Part shown: one piece after another, positions 11,264 to 24,002 of the stretch
Layout of the letters: every line of letters starts with the position of its first letter
How positions within the stretch are numbered: position 1 is the stretch's first letter
Assembly: GCF_000426185.1 (NCBI RefSeq)
Contig: NZ_AUEW01000001.1
Span: 1 to 64,000 of the forward strand
Source of the DNA: Cellulomonas sp. URHD0024
GTDB lineage: Bacteria; Actinomycetota; Actinomycetes; Actinomycetales; Cellulomonadaceae
Length of the DNA stretch: 64,000 nucleotides
Direction of reading: 5' to 3'
Made by a program: the position numbers and the translations under genes
Notes under the pieces: generated by a model
Database searches by the model: none
The model's input: only the letters and a program-made list of their open reading frames with translations
Told to the model about the DNA's origin: nothing

Positions 11264-12448
11264 ATGAGAGCATCCCTGCGCAAACGCACCGCTGTGCCCG
11301 AAGCCGGCGTCGTCAACGGCCCGGCCCGGGTCGACCCACGCACGAAGGGTCTGACCAAGCGTCTGCGTCCGGGTGACATCGCTGTCATCGATCACCTCGA
11401 CCTCGACCGCGTCTCGGCCGAGGCGCTGGTCGCGTGCCAGCCCGCGGCGGTCCTGAACGCGGCGCGCTCGACCTCGGGGCGCTACCCCAACCTCGGCCCG
11501 GAGATCCTCGTCGCCGCCGGCATCCCGCTCGTGGACGACCTGGGCGCCGACGTCATGTCGCTCACCGAGGGTCACCGCCTGCGCGTCGTCGACGGCTCCG
11601 TCTACGACGGCGAGACTCTGGTGGCCGAGGGTGTCACCCAGACCACCGAGACGGTCACGGCCGCGATGGAAGAGGCTCGCGCCGGGTTGTCGGTCCAGCT
11701 CGAGTCCTTCGCGGCGAACACCATGGACTACCTGCGCCGGGAGCGGGACCTGCTGCTGGACGGCGTCGGTGTCCCGGACATCCGCACGCACATCGACGGC
11801 CGTCAGGTCCTGATCGTGGTGCGCGGCTACCACTACAAGGAAGACCTCGTCACGCTCCGCCCTTACATCCGCGAGTACCGCCCGGTGCTCATCGGGGTCG
11901 ACGGGGGAGCGGACGCGATCCTGGACGCCGGCTGGCGGCCGGACATGATCGTCGGCGACATGGACTCCGTCTCCGACCGAGCGCTGACCTGCGGAGCCGA
12001 GGTGATCGTGCACGCCTACCGCGACGGGCGCGCACCGGGCCTGGCGCGGGTCGAGCAGCTCGACGTCCCGCACGTCGTCTTTCCCGCCACGGGCACCAGC
12101 GAGGACGTCGCGATGCTCCTGGCCGACGACAAGGGCGCCGAGCTCATCGTGGCGGTCGGTACGCACGCGACGCTCGTCGAGTTCCTCGACAAGGGCCGCT
12201 CGGGGATGGCGAGCACATTCCTCACGCGGCTCCGGGTGGGCAGCAAGCTCGTGGACGCCAAGGGCGTGTCGAGGCTCTACCGGAACCGGATCTCGAACGT
12301 CCAGCTCACGCTGCTCGTCCTCGCCGGACTGCTCGCTCTCGGCGTCGCCCTGGCGTCGACGGCGGCAGGGCAGACGATGATCGGCCTTCTCGGTGCGCGC
12401 ATCGACGACCTGACCTCGTGGGTCCGCGGGCTGTTCGACGGCTTGTGA
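11264..12448 (+). CDS. steA: SteA, cytokinetic-ring / cell-separation protein
   Basis: 394 aa. Most of the chain is a cytoplasmic domain related to thiamine pyrophosphokinase catalytic folds (VLIGVDGGADAILDAGWRPD, VGDMDSVSD). Near the C-terminus one hydrophobic helix (LTLLVLAGLLALGVALA, about 345-362) anchors it in the membrane. It matches the Rv1697 family; in Corynebacterium glutamicum SteA works with SteB at the division site to promote peptidoglycan hydrolysis by RipA during daughter-cell separation. It starts 6 nt after recN, and the steB homologue follows. The TPPK-like pocket is unlikely to make thiamine diphosphate here. Confidence 0.88.
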   Translation: MRASLRKRTAVPEAGVVNGPARVDPRTKGLTKRLRPGDIAVIDHLDLDRVSAEALVACQPAAVLNAARSTSGRYPNLGPEILVAAGIPLVDDLGADVMSLTEGHRLRVVDGSVYDGETLVAEGVTQTTETVTAAMEEARAGLSVQLESFAANTMDYLRRERDLLLDGVGVPDIRTHIDGRQVLIVVRGYHYKEDLVTLRPYIREYRPVLIGVDGGADAILDAGWRPDMIVGDMDSVSDRALTCGAEVIVHAYRDGRAPGLARVEQLDVPHVVFPATGTSEDVAMLLADDKGAELIVAVGTHATLVEFLDKGRSGMASTFLTRLRVGSKLVDAKGVSRLYRNRISNVQLTLLVLAGLLALGVALASTAAGQTMIGLLGARIDDLTSWVRGLFDGL

Positions 12449-12536
12449 CGATGCACTCGACTCTCGAGGACCACGTCCCCCTGCACCTGTATCCGGCGAC
12501 CACCGCCGGGCCTGTACCCGACGGAGACTGCGCACG

Positions 12537-13564
12537 ATGATCGACTTCCGCTACCACGTCGTCTCACTGATCTCGGTGTTCCTGGCCCTCGCTGTCGGCA
12601 TCGCGCTCGGCGCGGGTCCCCTCAAGGAGACGATCGGGGACACGCTCACGGGCCAGGTCCAGCAGCTGCGCACGGAGAAGGACGCGCTGCGCGCCGAGCT
12701 GGACACCAACGCGAGTGCCGTCAAGGACTCCGAGGCCTACATCGACGCGTCGGGTCCGCAGCTGCTGGACGGCTCGCTCACCGACCGTCGCGTCGCGATC
12801 ATCGCGCTCGGCGACGTCCCCGAGAAGAGCCGGACCGCGCTTGACCAGCGTCTCGACCAGTCGGGTGCGACAGTGACCGCCCACGTGACGCTCACCGACA
12901 TGTGGACCGACCCGGACGTCCGCACGTTCCGACAGGCACTCGTCAGCCAGCTGACCCAGTACCTCGACCCGACCCCACCGGCGGATGCGGGGGCGGAGGC
13001 GGACCTCGCGTCCGCGCTCGTGCAGGCGCTCGTGACCGCGGACCCGGCCAACCCGGACGTGCTGTCGAACGACGCCGGGACGCTGCTCGACGTGCTGTCC
13101 TCGTCGGAGAACAAGGACAACCCCCTCGTCACGATCGCGGAGGACGTGACGATGCCGGCCGACGCGATCGTCGTCGTCGCGGTCCCGCTCGAACCGGTCG
13201 CGGCGGGGGCGACGCCGTCGCCCGAGCCGGCCGCGTCCGTGGTCGCGGCGCAGATCGCCGTGCTGACGGCGGCACAGGAGCTCTCCTCGGGCGCGGTGCT
13301 CGCGGACGGTCCCCGCGGCAAGGGCGCTCTGACGGATGCGGTCCTCGCCGACGGCGACCTCTCCGCGGCACTGACGACCGTGTCCGGCACCGACGCGGTG
13401 ACCGGCCAGATCAACGTCCCTCTCGCGCTGGCCAACCGGATCGGCGGGAAGAACGGCCACTACGGGTTCGATGAGGGCGAGACGGTGCTGCCGCCTGCCA
13501 TCGAGCTGCCGCCCGTCAGTCGCGCGGCCGCGGTCCCGGAGAACGCCGGCGCCGGGTCCGCCCC

Positions 13565-13568
<4 letters not shown>
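12537..13568 (+). CDS. steB: SteB / MctB family membrane protein
   Basis: 343 aa. One N-terminal membrane helix (VVSLISVFLALAVGIALGAG, residues about 8-27) is followed by a short coiled coil (about 35-60, VQQLRTEKDALRAELD) and an extracytoplasmic domain ending in a Pro/Ala-rich tail. This is the PF11382 family, called copper transporter MctB in mycobacteria (Rv1698) and SteB in corynebacteria. A single-helix protein beside steA fits the cell-separation role better than a copper channel. An 88-bp gap separates it from steA; its stop overlaps the next GTG. Confidence 0.87.
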
Positions 13569-17869
<4,301 letters not shown>

Positions 17870-17870
<1 letters not shown>

Positions 17871-18490
17871 TGCCGCTGGAGGACCTCGAAGCTTCGCGCC
17901 CGGTCCTGGAGCACCGTCGGGTCCACCAGGGCAAGGTCTTCGACCTCGACGCCGACGTGGTGGACCTGGGGGACACCCAGGTGCTGCGTGAGTACGTCGC
18001 GCATCCCGGTGCGGTCGCGGTGATCGCGCTCGACGACGACGACCGGGTGCTGCTGCTCTCGCAGTACCGGCATCCCGTGCGCTTCGAGCTCTGGGAACCG
18101 CCGGCCGGCCTGCGCGACGTGCCCGACGAGCTGCTGGTGGTCGCCGCTGCCCGCGAGCTCGCAGAGGAGGCGGACCTGCACGCCGCGTCCTGGTGGCGGC
18201 TCGTGGACTTCTTCACGACGCCGGGCGGATCGAACGAGCGGATCCGCGTCTTCCTCGCCCGCGACCTGTCGGCCGTGCCCGAGTCGGACCTGTTCGCACG
18301 GACGGACGAGGAGGCCGGCATGGTCCCCGTCTGGGTGCCCCTCGACGAGGCCGTGGACGCGGCCCTGGGCGGCCGCCTGCACAGCCCGACGGCGGTCACC
18401 GGTGTCCTCGCGGCAGCGGCCGCCCGCGCACGTGGTTGGTCGACGCTCGAGTCGGTCCCGTGGCCGGTCGAGGACCCGGACGCCTCCTGA
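17870..18490 (+). CDS. Nudix hydrolase, ADP-ribose pyrophosphatase type
   Basis: 206 aa, cytoplasmic. The Nudix box spans PPAGLRDVPDELLVV through ARELAEEADLHA; the catalytic REL-EE core is intact, but the Gly normally found after EEA is Asp. The PPAG sequence before the box is typical of the ADP-ribose pyrophosphatase branch (NudF, Rv1700), which hydrolyses ADP-ribose to AMP and ribose-5-phosphate. The ATG shares a base with the pyrG stop, so the two are coupled, and the order pyrG-Nudix matches mycobacteria. Confidence 0.9.
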
Positions 18491-18508
18491 GTCGACGATC
18501 TCCCGGCC

Positions 18509-18542
18509 GACGCCGCCTGCCCCTCCTGGGACAGGCGGCGTC
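18509..18542. terminator. Bidirectional terminator between convergent genes
   Basis: GACGCCGCCTG and CAGGCGGCGTC form an 11-bp stem, extended by CCC/GGG with one bulged A. It lies between the Nudix gene (+) and the ABC permease gene (-). T-tracts are weak, so termination may be only partial. Confidence 0.6.
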
Positions 18543-18556
18543 GTCGTCCCCGGCGG

Positions 18557-19360
18557 TCAGCGGCTCGTCGACTTCCGGTACTGCAGGTTGGCCAGCGGGA
18601 CGAAGATCACCAGGATGATCGCGATCCAGAGGGACGTGTAGAGCACCGGGTTCTGCAGCGACCACTGCGTCGGCTCGGGAACGGCCGGGGGGATGTTGCC
18701 GAACAGCTCGCGGGCCGCTTGGGTCACGGTCGAGACCGGGTTCCACGCTGCGATCGTCTGCAGGACGGGCGGCAGGGTGTCGAGCGGCACGAAGGTGTTG
18801 GCGACGAAGGTGATGGGGAAGATCACGATGAACGCCGCGTTGTTGACCACCTCGGGGCTGGGCACCAGCATGCCGATCCACGCCATGATCCAGGAGATGG
18901 CGTAGGCGAACGCGAGCAGGAGCGCGAACCCACCGATCGCCTCGGCTGCGTTGGTGTGGATCCGCCAGCCGACGAGCAGGCCGGTCAACGACATGACGAT
19001 CAGCACCAGGACGTTGTTGAGGACGTCCGAGACGGTGCGCCCGGCCAGCACCGCGGACGGCGCCATGGGGAGCGACCGGAACCGGTCGATGATGCCCTTC
19101 TTCACGTCGTCGGCCAGGCCGGCGCCCGTGATCGTGGCGCCGAAGATGACCGTCTGGGCGAAGATCCCGGCCATCAGGAACTCGCGGTACGACTGGCCGT
19201 TGCCGCCTCCGATCGCCCCGCCGAACACGAACGAGAACAGCAGGACGAACATGATGGGCTGGATGGTGGTGAACACCAGCAGGTCGGGGACGCGCTTGAT
19301 CTTGATGAGGTTGCGCTTGGCGACCACAGCAGCGTCCGCGAACACGTAGGGGATGCTCAT
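18557..19360 (-). CDS. ABC-2 type permease, DrrB-like
   Basis: 267 aa with about six membrane helices. The sequence MFVLLFSFVFGGAIG near residue 37, the amphipathic KKGIIDRFRSLPMAPSAVLAG segment and the late NTFVPLDTLPPVLQTIAAWNP loop are characteristic of DrrB-type daunorubicin-resistance permeases. It overlaps the upstream ATPase by ATGA and completes an exporter for hydrophobic drugs or lipids. The substrate cannot be read from the sequence. Confidence 0.88.
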   Translation of the reverse strand: MSIPYVFADAAVVAKRNLIKIKRVPDLLVFTTIQPIMFVLLFSFVFGGAIGGGNGQSYREFLMAGIFAQTVIFGATITGAGLADDVKKGIIDRFRSLPMAPSAVLAGRTVSDVLNNVLVLIVMSLTGLLVGWRIHTNAAEAIGGFALLLAFAYAISWIMAWIGMLVPSPEVVNNAAFIVIFPITFVANTFVPLDTLPPVLQTIAAWNPVSTVTQAARELFGNIPPAVPEPTQWSLQNPVLYTSLWIAIILVIFVPLANLQYRKSTSR

Positions 19361-20349
19361 GCGCGTGCTCCTTCCTTGACCTTGGCGCTCTCGTCCGCGT
19401 CCTCGTCCTGCGCGGTCGCGCGTCCCGTGAGGGACAGGAACACGTCGTCGAGCGTCGGTCTGCGCAGCCCGACGTCGTCGAGCCCGATCGACGCCGAGTC
19501 GAGCAGTCGGAGTGCCTCCGTCAGCACCTCCGCACCGCCGGCCACCGGCATCACGAGCTGCCGGCTGCGGTCGTCGAGAACCGCCTTGCCGACCCCTCGA
19601 GGCTCGAGCAGGTCACGCGCCTCGGCGAGCCGGGCGCCGTCCTTGACCGTGAGCTCGAGCCTTTCGCCGCCGACCTGGCTCTTCAGCTGGTCCGAGGTGC
19701 CCTGGGCGATGATCCTGCCGTGGTCGATGACCACGATCTCGTCGGCGAGCAGGTCGGCCTCCTCGAGGTACTGCGTGGTCAGCAGGAGCGTCGTGCCCCC
19801 GGCGACCAGCCCCTGGATGACCTCCCACATGTCGGTGCGGCCACGCGGGTCCAGGCCCGTGGTGGGCTCGTCGAGGAACAGCACCGGGGGATCGGCCACC
19901 AGCGCGCCCGCCAGGTCCAGACGACGACGCATGCCGCCCGAGTAGGTCTTGCTGGGCCGGTCACCGGCGTCCTCGAGGCGGAAGGCGGCCAGCAGCTCAC
20001 GGGCCCGCTCCCGGGACTTCTTGCGACCCAGGTGGTAGAGCCGCCCGATCATGTCGAGGTTCTCGTACCCGGTGAGGTACTCGTCGACCGCGGCGTACTG
20101 GCCCGACAGGCCGATGCGTCGCCGGACCGCGCGGGGGTGCGCGAGCACGTCGATGCCGGCGACCTCGGCGGAGCCGGAATCAGGCTTCAGGAGGGTGCTG
20201 AGCACCCGGACAATGGTGGTCTTGCCTGCGCCGTTGGGGCCGAGCAGGCCGAGCACGGTGCCCTTGGGCACGGTGAGGTCGACGCCGTCGAGCGCGGTGA
20301 CGGTGCCGTACGTCTTGACGAGTCCACGTGCGGAGATCGCGGGGTCCAT
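19357..20349 (-). CDS. ABC transporter ATPase, DrrA-like
   Basis: 330 aa. Walker A GPNGAGKTT at about residues 38-46, signature YSGGMRRRLDLAGAL, Walker B VLFLDEPTTGLDPRGR and the switch LTTQYLEEADLLAD. The C-terminal 90 residues are the DrrA-type extension that contacts the permease, containing RPTLDDVFLSLTGR. It powers the overlapping permease. The ATG is preceded by a -10 box only 6 nt away and no ribosome binding site, which fits a leaderless message. Confidence 0.92.
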   Translation of the reverse strand: MDPAISARGLVKTYGTVTALDGVDLTVPKGTVLGLLGPNGAGKTTIVRVLSTLLKPDSGSAEVAGIDVLAHPRAVRRRIGLSGQYAAVDEYLTGYENLDMIGRLYHLGRKKSRERARELLAAFRLEDAGDRPSKTYSGGMRRRLDLAGALVADPPVLFLDEPTTGLDPRGRTDMWEVIQGLVAGGTTLLLTTQYLEEADLLADEIVVIDHGRIIAQGTSDQLKSQVGGERLELTVKDGARLAEARDLLEPRGVGKAVLDDRSRQLVMPVAGGAEVLTEALRLLDSASIGLDDVGLRRPTLDDVFLSLTGRATAQDEDADESAKVKEGARA

Positions 20350-20355
20350 GCGTCG

Positions 20356-20361
20356 AGGCTA
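20356..20361 (-). promoter_or_regulatory. -10 box of leaderless DrrA-like ATPase promoter
   Basis: TAGCCT on the reverse strand, 6 nt before the ATG at 20349. Confidence 0.5.
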
Positions 20362-20395
20362 GGAGCACCCTCTGACACGCGGTAGGCGATCTGCC

Positions 20396-21370
20396 CTATC
20401 GCTGCGCGCCGACCGCCCGCGCGGGGGTCGTCGACGATCTCTCGGCGGGCCCCCGGGTGCGGGTCGTCCCGACGAAGAACGTGACCGCGGTGGTCAGCAG
20501 GGCGGCGCCCAGCATGTGCAGGTTCACCAGCGCGATCGGCAGGCCGGTGAACAGCTGCACGTAGCCGATGAGCCCCTGGCCCAGCGCCACGGCGAGCACG
20601 ACCAGCGCGGCGGTCCACGGCCGGCGACGGAACCCCGAGCGCCGCAGGAGGACGAGGATGGCGACGAGGACCGCCACGAACGCCCAGACCGAGGCAGCGT
20701 GCGCCTTGGCCATGAGCCACGGGTCGACGTCGAACCGGTAGCCGACCTCGGAGTCACCCGAGTGCGGCCCGGCGCCGGTGACCACGACGCCGAGGGTCAG
20801 CACGACGGCGGTCAGTGCCACGAGCACCCGGGTCAGGATGCGCAGGGTGCCGTCGACGAGGCGCACGGCCGGGGCGTCGCCCTCTCCCGTACGCACCACG
20901 AGCCATGCGGAGAAGGCGACGAGCGCCATCGAGATGAGCAGGTGGCTGCCGACGATCGCCGGGTTCAGGTCGTAGATCACGGACAGGCCGCCGATGACCG
21001 CCTGCACCACCACGCCGAGGACCGGCACGACGCCGAGCGCCCGATAGGACCACGGCCGGCGGTTCTCGCTCACCACCAGCACGGCGACGACGAGGCCGAT
21101 CACGACAAGGACCGGCGCGACCATCCGGTTGCCGAACTCGACGTACGGGTGGAAGGACGACTGTGCGTGCAGCGCCGGGGTGAACTCGCCGGGCTCGCAC
21201 TGCGGCCAGGACGAGCAGCCGAGCCCCGAGCTGGTGAGCCGGACCGCTCCGCCGGTCACGATGATCACGATCTGGCCGACCAGGTTGGCCACGACGGCGG
21301 TCCACGCCCACCGGTCGCGCAGCCGCTCGAGCAGCGGCGGTCGGACCTCGACGGCGGGGGACATGCTCAC
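20396..21370 (-). CDS. ctaA: Heme A synthase (COX15/CtaA)
   Basis: 324 aa, eight-helix membrane protein that oxidises the C8 methyl of heme O to the formyl group of heme A for aa3-type cytochrome oxidase. The family marker TGGAVRLTSSGLGCSSWPQC is at about residues 39-58, including the Cys pair in the first external loop; His residues occur in SFHPYVEFGNR and in the second half at GSHLLISM. The GTG at 21370 has a -10 box 7 nt upstream; an ATG two codons later is an alternative start. The SURF1 gene at 44489 belongs to the same oxidase assembly process. Confidence 0.93.
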   Translation of the reverse strand: MSMSPAVEVRPPLLERLRDRWAWTAVVANLVGQIVIIVTGGAVRLTSSGLGCSSWPQCEPGEFTPALHAQSSFHPYVEFGNRMVAPVLVVIGLVVAVLVVSENRRPWSYRALGVVPVLGVVVQAVIGGLSVIYDLNPAIVGSHLLISMALVAFSAWLVVRTGEGDAPAVRLVDGTLRILTRVLVALTAVVLTLGVVVTGAGPHSGDSEVGYRFDVDPWLMAKAHAASVWAFVAVLVAILVLLRRSGFRRRPWTAALVVLAVALGQGLIGYVQLFTGLPIALVNLHMLGAALLTTAVTFFVGTTRTRGPAERSSTTPARAVGAQR

Positions 21371-21377
21371 GTCGACA

Positions 21378-21383
21378 AGCGTA
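21378..21383 (-). promoter_or_regulatory. -10 box of leaderless ctaA promoter
   Basis: TACGCT on the reverse strand, 7 nt before the GTG at 21370, with no ribosome binding site between. Confidence 0.5.
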
Positions 21384-21434
21384 CGGTCCGGTCCTGCGTG
21401 GCCTCGGCCGTGAGGACCGCGAGGCTGGTCACAG

Positions 21435-22184
21435 TCAGTGCCAGCGGAACAGCCGCGACGCGCCCCAGCCGAGCGCGGCCGTCCAGCCGACGAGCACGAC
21501 GACCGACCAGACGGGCAAGGGTCCGTGCCAGAGGGTCTCGCGCATGGCGTGACCGAGCGCCCCGGACGGCAGCAGCAGGGCGACGTGGGCCATCGGGCCA
21601 GGGAGACGATCGGCGGGCACGATCACGCCACCGGCCACGGCGAGCAGCAGGAGCAGCAGGTTGGCGACGGCGAGCACGGCCTCAGCGCGCAGGGTGCCGG
21701 CGATCAACAGCGCCAGCGACGTGAACGCTGCGGTCCCGAGGACCACGGCGACCACCGCGAGCAGGAGCCCGGCGGAGGACGGGTGCCAGCCGAGCAGCAG
21801 GGCCGTCGTCACGATCACCGCGACCTGCACGACCTCGACGGCCAGGACCCCGAGGACCTTGCCCGCCAGCAGCCCGCTGCGACCCAGCGGCGTGGTGGAC
21901 AGGAGGCGGAGCACCCCGTTGCGTCGGTCGAACGCGGTCGCGATCGCCTGCGAGGTGAACGACGACGTCATGATCGCCAGAGCGAGGACCCCGGGCGTGA
22001 AGAAGTCGATGCGGCTCATGCCGTCCGTGTCGATGGTGATCCCGGTGGCCTTGGTCAGCCCGACCAGCACCAGGACCGGCACGACGATGGTGACGAGCAG
22101 CTGTTCGCCGTTGCGCAGGATCGCGCGCGCCTCGAACGCCGTCTGAGCGAGCACCCGCCGGCGCGCGGGTGCCGAGGTGCTCAT
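21435..22184 (-). CDS. ABC-2 type permease
   Basis: 249 aa, about six membrane helices. The sequence EQLLVTIVVPVLVLVGLTKA, FDRRNGVLRLLSTTPLGRSG and a Leu/Ala-rich C-terminal half fit the ABC-2 permease fold. The ATG at 22184 overlaps the stop of the preceding ATPase, so I prefer it to an in-frame ATG 32 codons upstream inside that gene. With the ATPase it forms an exporter. An ATPase/permease pair divergent from sufR, with ctaA nearby, is also found in mycobacteria (Rv1456c-Rv1458c). Confidence 0.87.
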   Translation of the reverse strand: MSTSAPARRRVLAQTAFEARAILRNGEQLLVTIVVPVLVLVGLTKATGITIDTDGMSRIDFFTPGVLALAIMTSSFTSQAIATAFDRRNGVLRLLSTTPLGRSGLLAGKVLGVLAVEVVQVAVIVTTALLLGWHPSSAGLLLAVVAVVLGTAAFTSLALLIAGTLRAEAVLAVANLLLLLLAVAGGVIVPADRLPGPMAHVALLLPSGALGHAMRETLWHGPLPVWSVVVLVGWTAALGWGASRLFRWH

Positions 22185-23098
22185 CGCAGGCTCCGTCCGG
22201 TCAGGTCGAGGAACACGTCCTCGAGCGTCCGCCGACCCACGGTCAGGCGCGTGACCAACGCGTCCTCGTCGGCGAGCCATGCGGTGAGGGTCGCGACCGT
22301 CGACGGATCCACGGCCCCGGTCACCATGTACGAGCCGCGGCTCGGCTCGCTCACGGTGAGCCGGAGGGCCGCGCTCAGCGCGGACAGCGGGAGGTCGGGC
22401 GTCGAGTCGAAGCGCAACGTCCGGTCGGTCGACGACGCCACGAGCGAGGCAACGGTGCCCGAGGCGATGACCCTCCCGTGGTCGATGACCACGACGTGGT
22501 CGGCGAGGTCCTCCGCCTCGTCCATCAGGTGCGTGGTCAGGACCACGGCGACCCCGTCGTCGCGCAGCTCCCGGACCAGGTCCCAGACCGCGTGCCGGGA
22601 CTGCGGGTCCATCCCTGCGCTCGGCTCGTCGAGGAACACGAGATCGGGCTTGCCGACGACGGCCGCGGCGAGGGCCAGACGCTGACGCTGGCCGCCGGAC
22701 AGCCGGCGCACCGTGGTGCCGGCGAACGAGTCGACGCCGAGGCGCTCGCTCAGCTCGCCGATGTCGCGTGGGTCGGCGTACATCGTCGCGACGTGCGCGA
22801 GCATCTCCCGTGCCTTGATCGCGGTGGGCAGCCCGCCGTCCTGCAGCATCACCCCGACGCGGGGCCGAAGGGCTCGCGCGTCGGCCAGGGGATCAAGACC
22901 CAGGACCCGAACCGTGCCCGCGTCGGGCTCCCGCAGTCCCTCGCAGCACTCGATGGTGGTCGTCTTCCCGGCACCGTTGGGGCCCAGCACCGCCGTGACC
23001 TGGCCCTGCCGTGCGACGAGGTCGATGCCGTCGACGACGGCGCGCGAGCCGTAGCGCTTGACGAGCCCGGAGATCTCGAGCGCGGGGGAGTCGGGCAC
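22181..23098 (-). CDS. ABC transporter ATPase (ABC-2 exporter)
   Basis: 305 aa. Walker A GPNGAGKTT, signature RLSGGQRQRLALAAA, Walker B LVFLDEPSAGMDPQSRH, switch LTTHLMDEAEDLAD, and a C-terminal substrate or permease-contact extension ending in RTLEDVFLDLTGR. I place the start at the GTG at 23098 (VPDSPALEISGLVKRYG), because a -10 box lies 8 nt before it and the ABC fold begins within ten residues; a longer frame to 23197 would place unusual sequence ahead of the fold. Divergent from the suf operon. Confidence 0.88.
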   Translation of the reverse strand: MPDSPALEISGLVKRYGSRAVVDGIDLVARQGQVTAVLGPNGAGKTTTIECCEGLREPDAGTVRVLGLDPLADARALRPRVGVMLQDGGLPTAIKAREMLAHVATMYADPRDIGELSERLGVDSFAGTTVRRLSGGQRQRLALAAAVVGKPDLVFLDEPSAGMDPQSRHAVWDLVRELRDDGVAVVLTTHLMDEAEDLADHVVVIDHGRVIASGTVASLVASSTDRTLRFDSTPDLPLSALSAALRLTVSEPSRGSYMVTGAVDPSTVATLTAWLADEDALVTRLTVGRRTLEDVFLDLTGRSLR

Positions 23099-23106
23099 GA
23101 GAGCGC

Positions 23107-23112
23107 AGTCTA
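23107..23112 (-). promoter_or_regulatory. -10 box of leaderless ABC ATPase promoter
   Basis: TAGACT on the reverse strand, 8 nt before the GTG at 23098. Confidence 0.5.
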
Positions 23113-23202
23113 GGTGTCCGGGCGCCGTCTCCGGTGCCGTCGACACCGTCGTGCGGTCCCTCACAGTCAGGCCCGCGAAGGGTCTCCTTGCTTGCACGGA
23201 TG

Positions 23203-23232
23203 GATATTGGCAACAAGGATGTTGTCAATATC
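23203..23232 (+). promoter_or_regulatory. SufR operator upstream of the suf operon
   Basis: A 30-bp palindrome: GATATTG and CAATATC outer arms, then CAAC and GTTG inner arms around AAGGAT. Twelve of the thirteen outer base pairs match, with one G/T mismatch. It is AT-rich in a GC-rich chromosome. The inner CAAC-N6-GTTG is the element I recall being reported for SufR of Streptomyces avermitilis. It ends 47 bp before the sufR start and covers plausible -35 sequences (TTGGCA at 23207-23212), fitting autorepression of the operon when SufR holds its Fe-S cluster. Confidence 0.75.
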
Positions 23233-23279
23233 GAAGAGCGCCCGCGTCAGGGTGCTTCCGGGCCCTTGAGGAGGTGTGC

Positions 23280-24002
23280 ATGAGCGCGACGCTGCCCGTC
23301 GAGCACACGGACACCTCCGATGCCGGCACCCGCCAACGCGTCCTGCAGCTGGTCGCCTCCGCCGGCCCTGTCTCCGCGGCCGAGCTCGCAGCGCAGCTCG
23401 ATCTCGCGCCTGCCGGTATCCGTCGTCACCTCGGGGTGCTCGAGGACAGCAACCAGATCGCCGTCCACGACGCCGGCTCGGTCTCCGCGCCGAAAGGTCG
23501 CGGTCGGCCCGCCCGCCACTACGTCGTGACCGCGCACGGCCAGGATGCGCTCTCGCACCGCTACTCCGACCTGGCGACCCAGGCGCTGCGCTTCCTCGCC
23601 GAGACGGCGGGGCCGCAGGCCGTCCTGGGATTTGCCGAGCTGCGCGTCCGCGAGATCGAGGAGCGGCACGGCGCAGCAGTGCGGGCGGCCGGCGACGACG
23701 TCGCCGAACGTGTCCGCGTCCTCGCCGACGGGCTCGCCGCCGACGGCTACGCCGCCTCCGCCCGACCGGCGCCCGGTGGCACCGCGATGCAGCTCTGCCA
23801 GGGCCACTGCCCGGTGCAGGACGTCGCTCACGAGTTCCCGCAGCTGTGCGAGGCCGAGGCCCGGGCGTTCTCCCGGATGCTCGGCGTGCACGTGCAGCGC
23901 CTCGCGACGCTGGCCGGCGGCGGCCACGTCTGCACCACCCACATACCCGTCTCGACTGCCCCCCACCAGATCGTGCTCTCCGTGGAAGGACACCCAGCAT
24001 GA
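23280..24002 (+). CDS. sufR: SufR, Fe-S cluster-sensing repressor of the suf operon
   Basis: 240 aa. An N-terminal winged helix-turn-helix (about 15-75: [20 protein letters not shown]) is followed by a C-terminal sensor domain with the cysteines expected to bind a [4Fe-4S] cluster: CQGHCPVQD, the Cys of FPQLCEAEA and the Cys of HVCTTHIP. It is the SufR family (Rv1460), first gene of actinobacterial suf operons. The ATG at 23280 has GAGGAGG at 23268-23274. The stop overlaps the sufB start (ATGA). When Fe-S clusters are scarce, apo-SufR should release the operator and raise expression. Confidence 0.93.
   Translation: MSATLPVEHTDTSDAGTRQRVLQLVASAGPVSAAELAAQLDLAPAGIRRHLGVLEDSNQIAVHDAGSVSAPKGRGRPARHYVVTAHGQDALSHRYSDLATQALRFLAETAGPQAVLGFAELRVREIEERHGAAVRAAGDDVAERVRVLADGLAADGYAASARPAPGGTAMQLCQGHCPVQDVAHEFPQLCEAEARAFSRMLGVHVQRLATLAGGGHVCTTHIPVSTAPHQIVLSVEGHPA

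Noticed and set aside
9419-12535. A 1038-aa open frame on the reverse strand across recN and steA
   Set aside because: Fully antisense to well-defined genes, no recognisable domain; explained by strong third-position GC bias.
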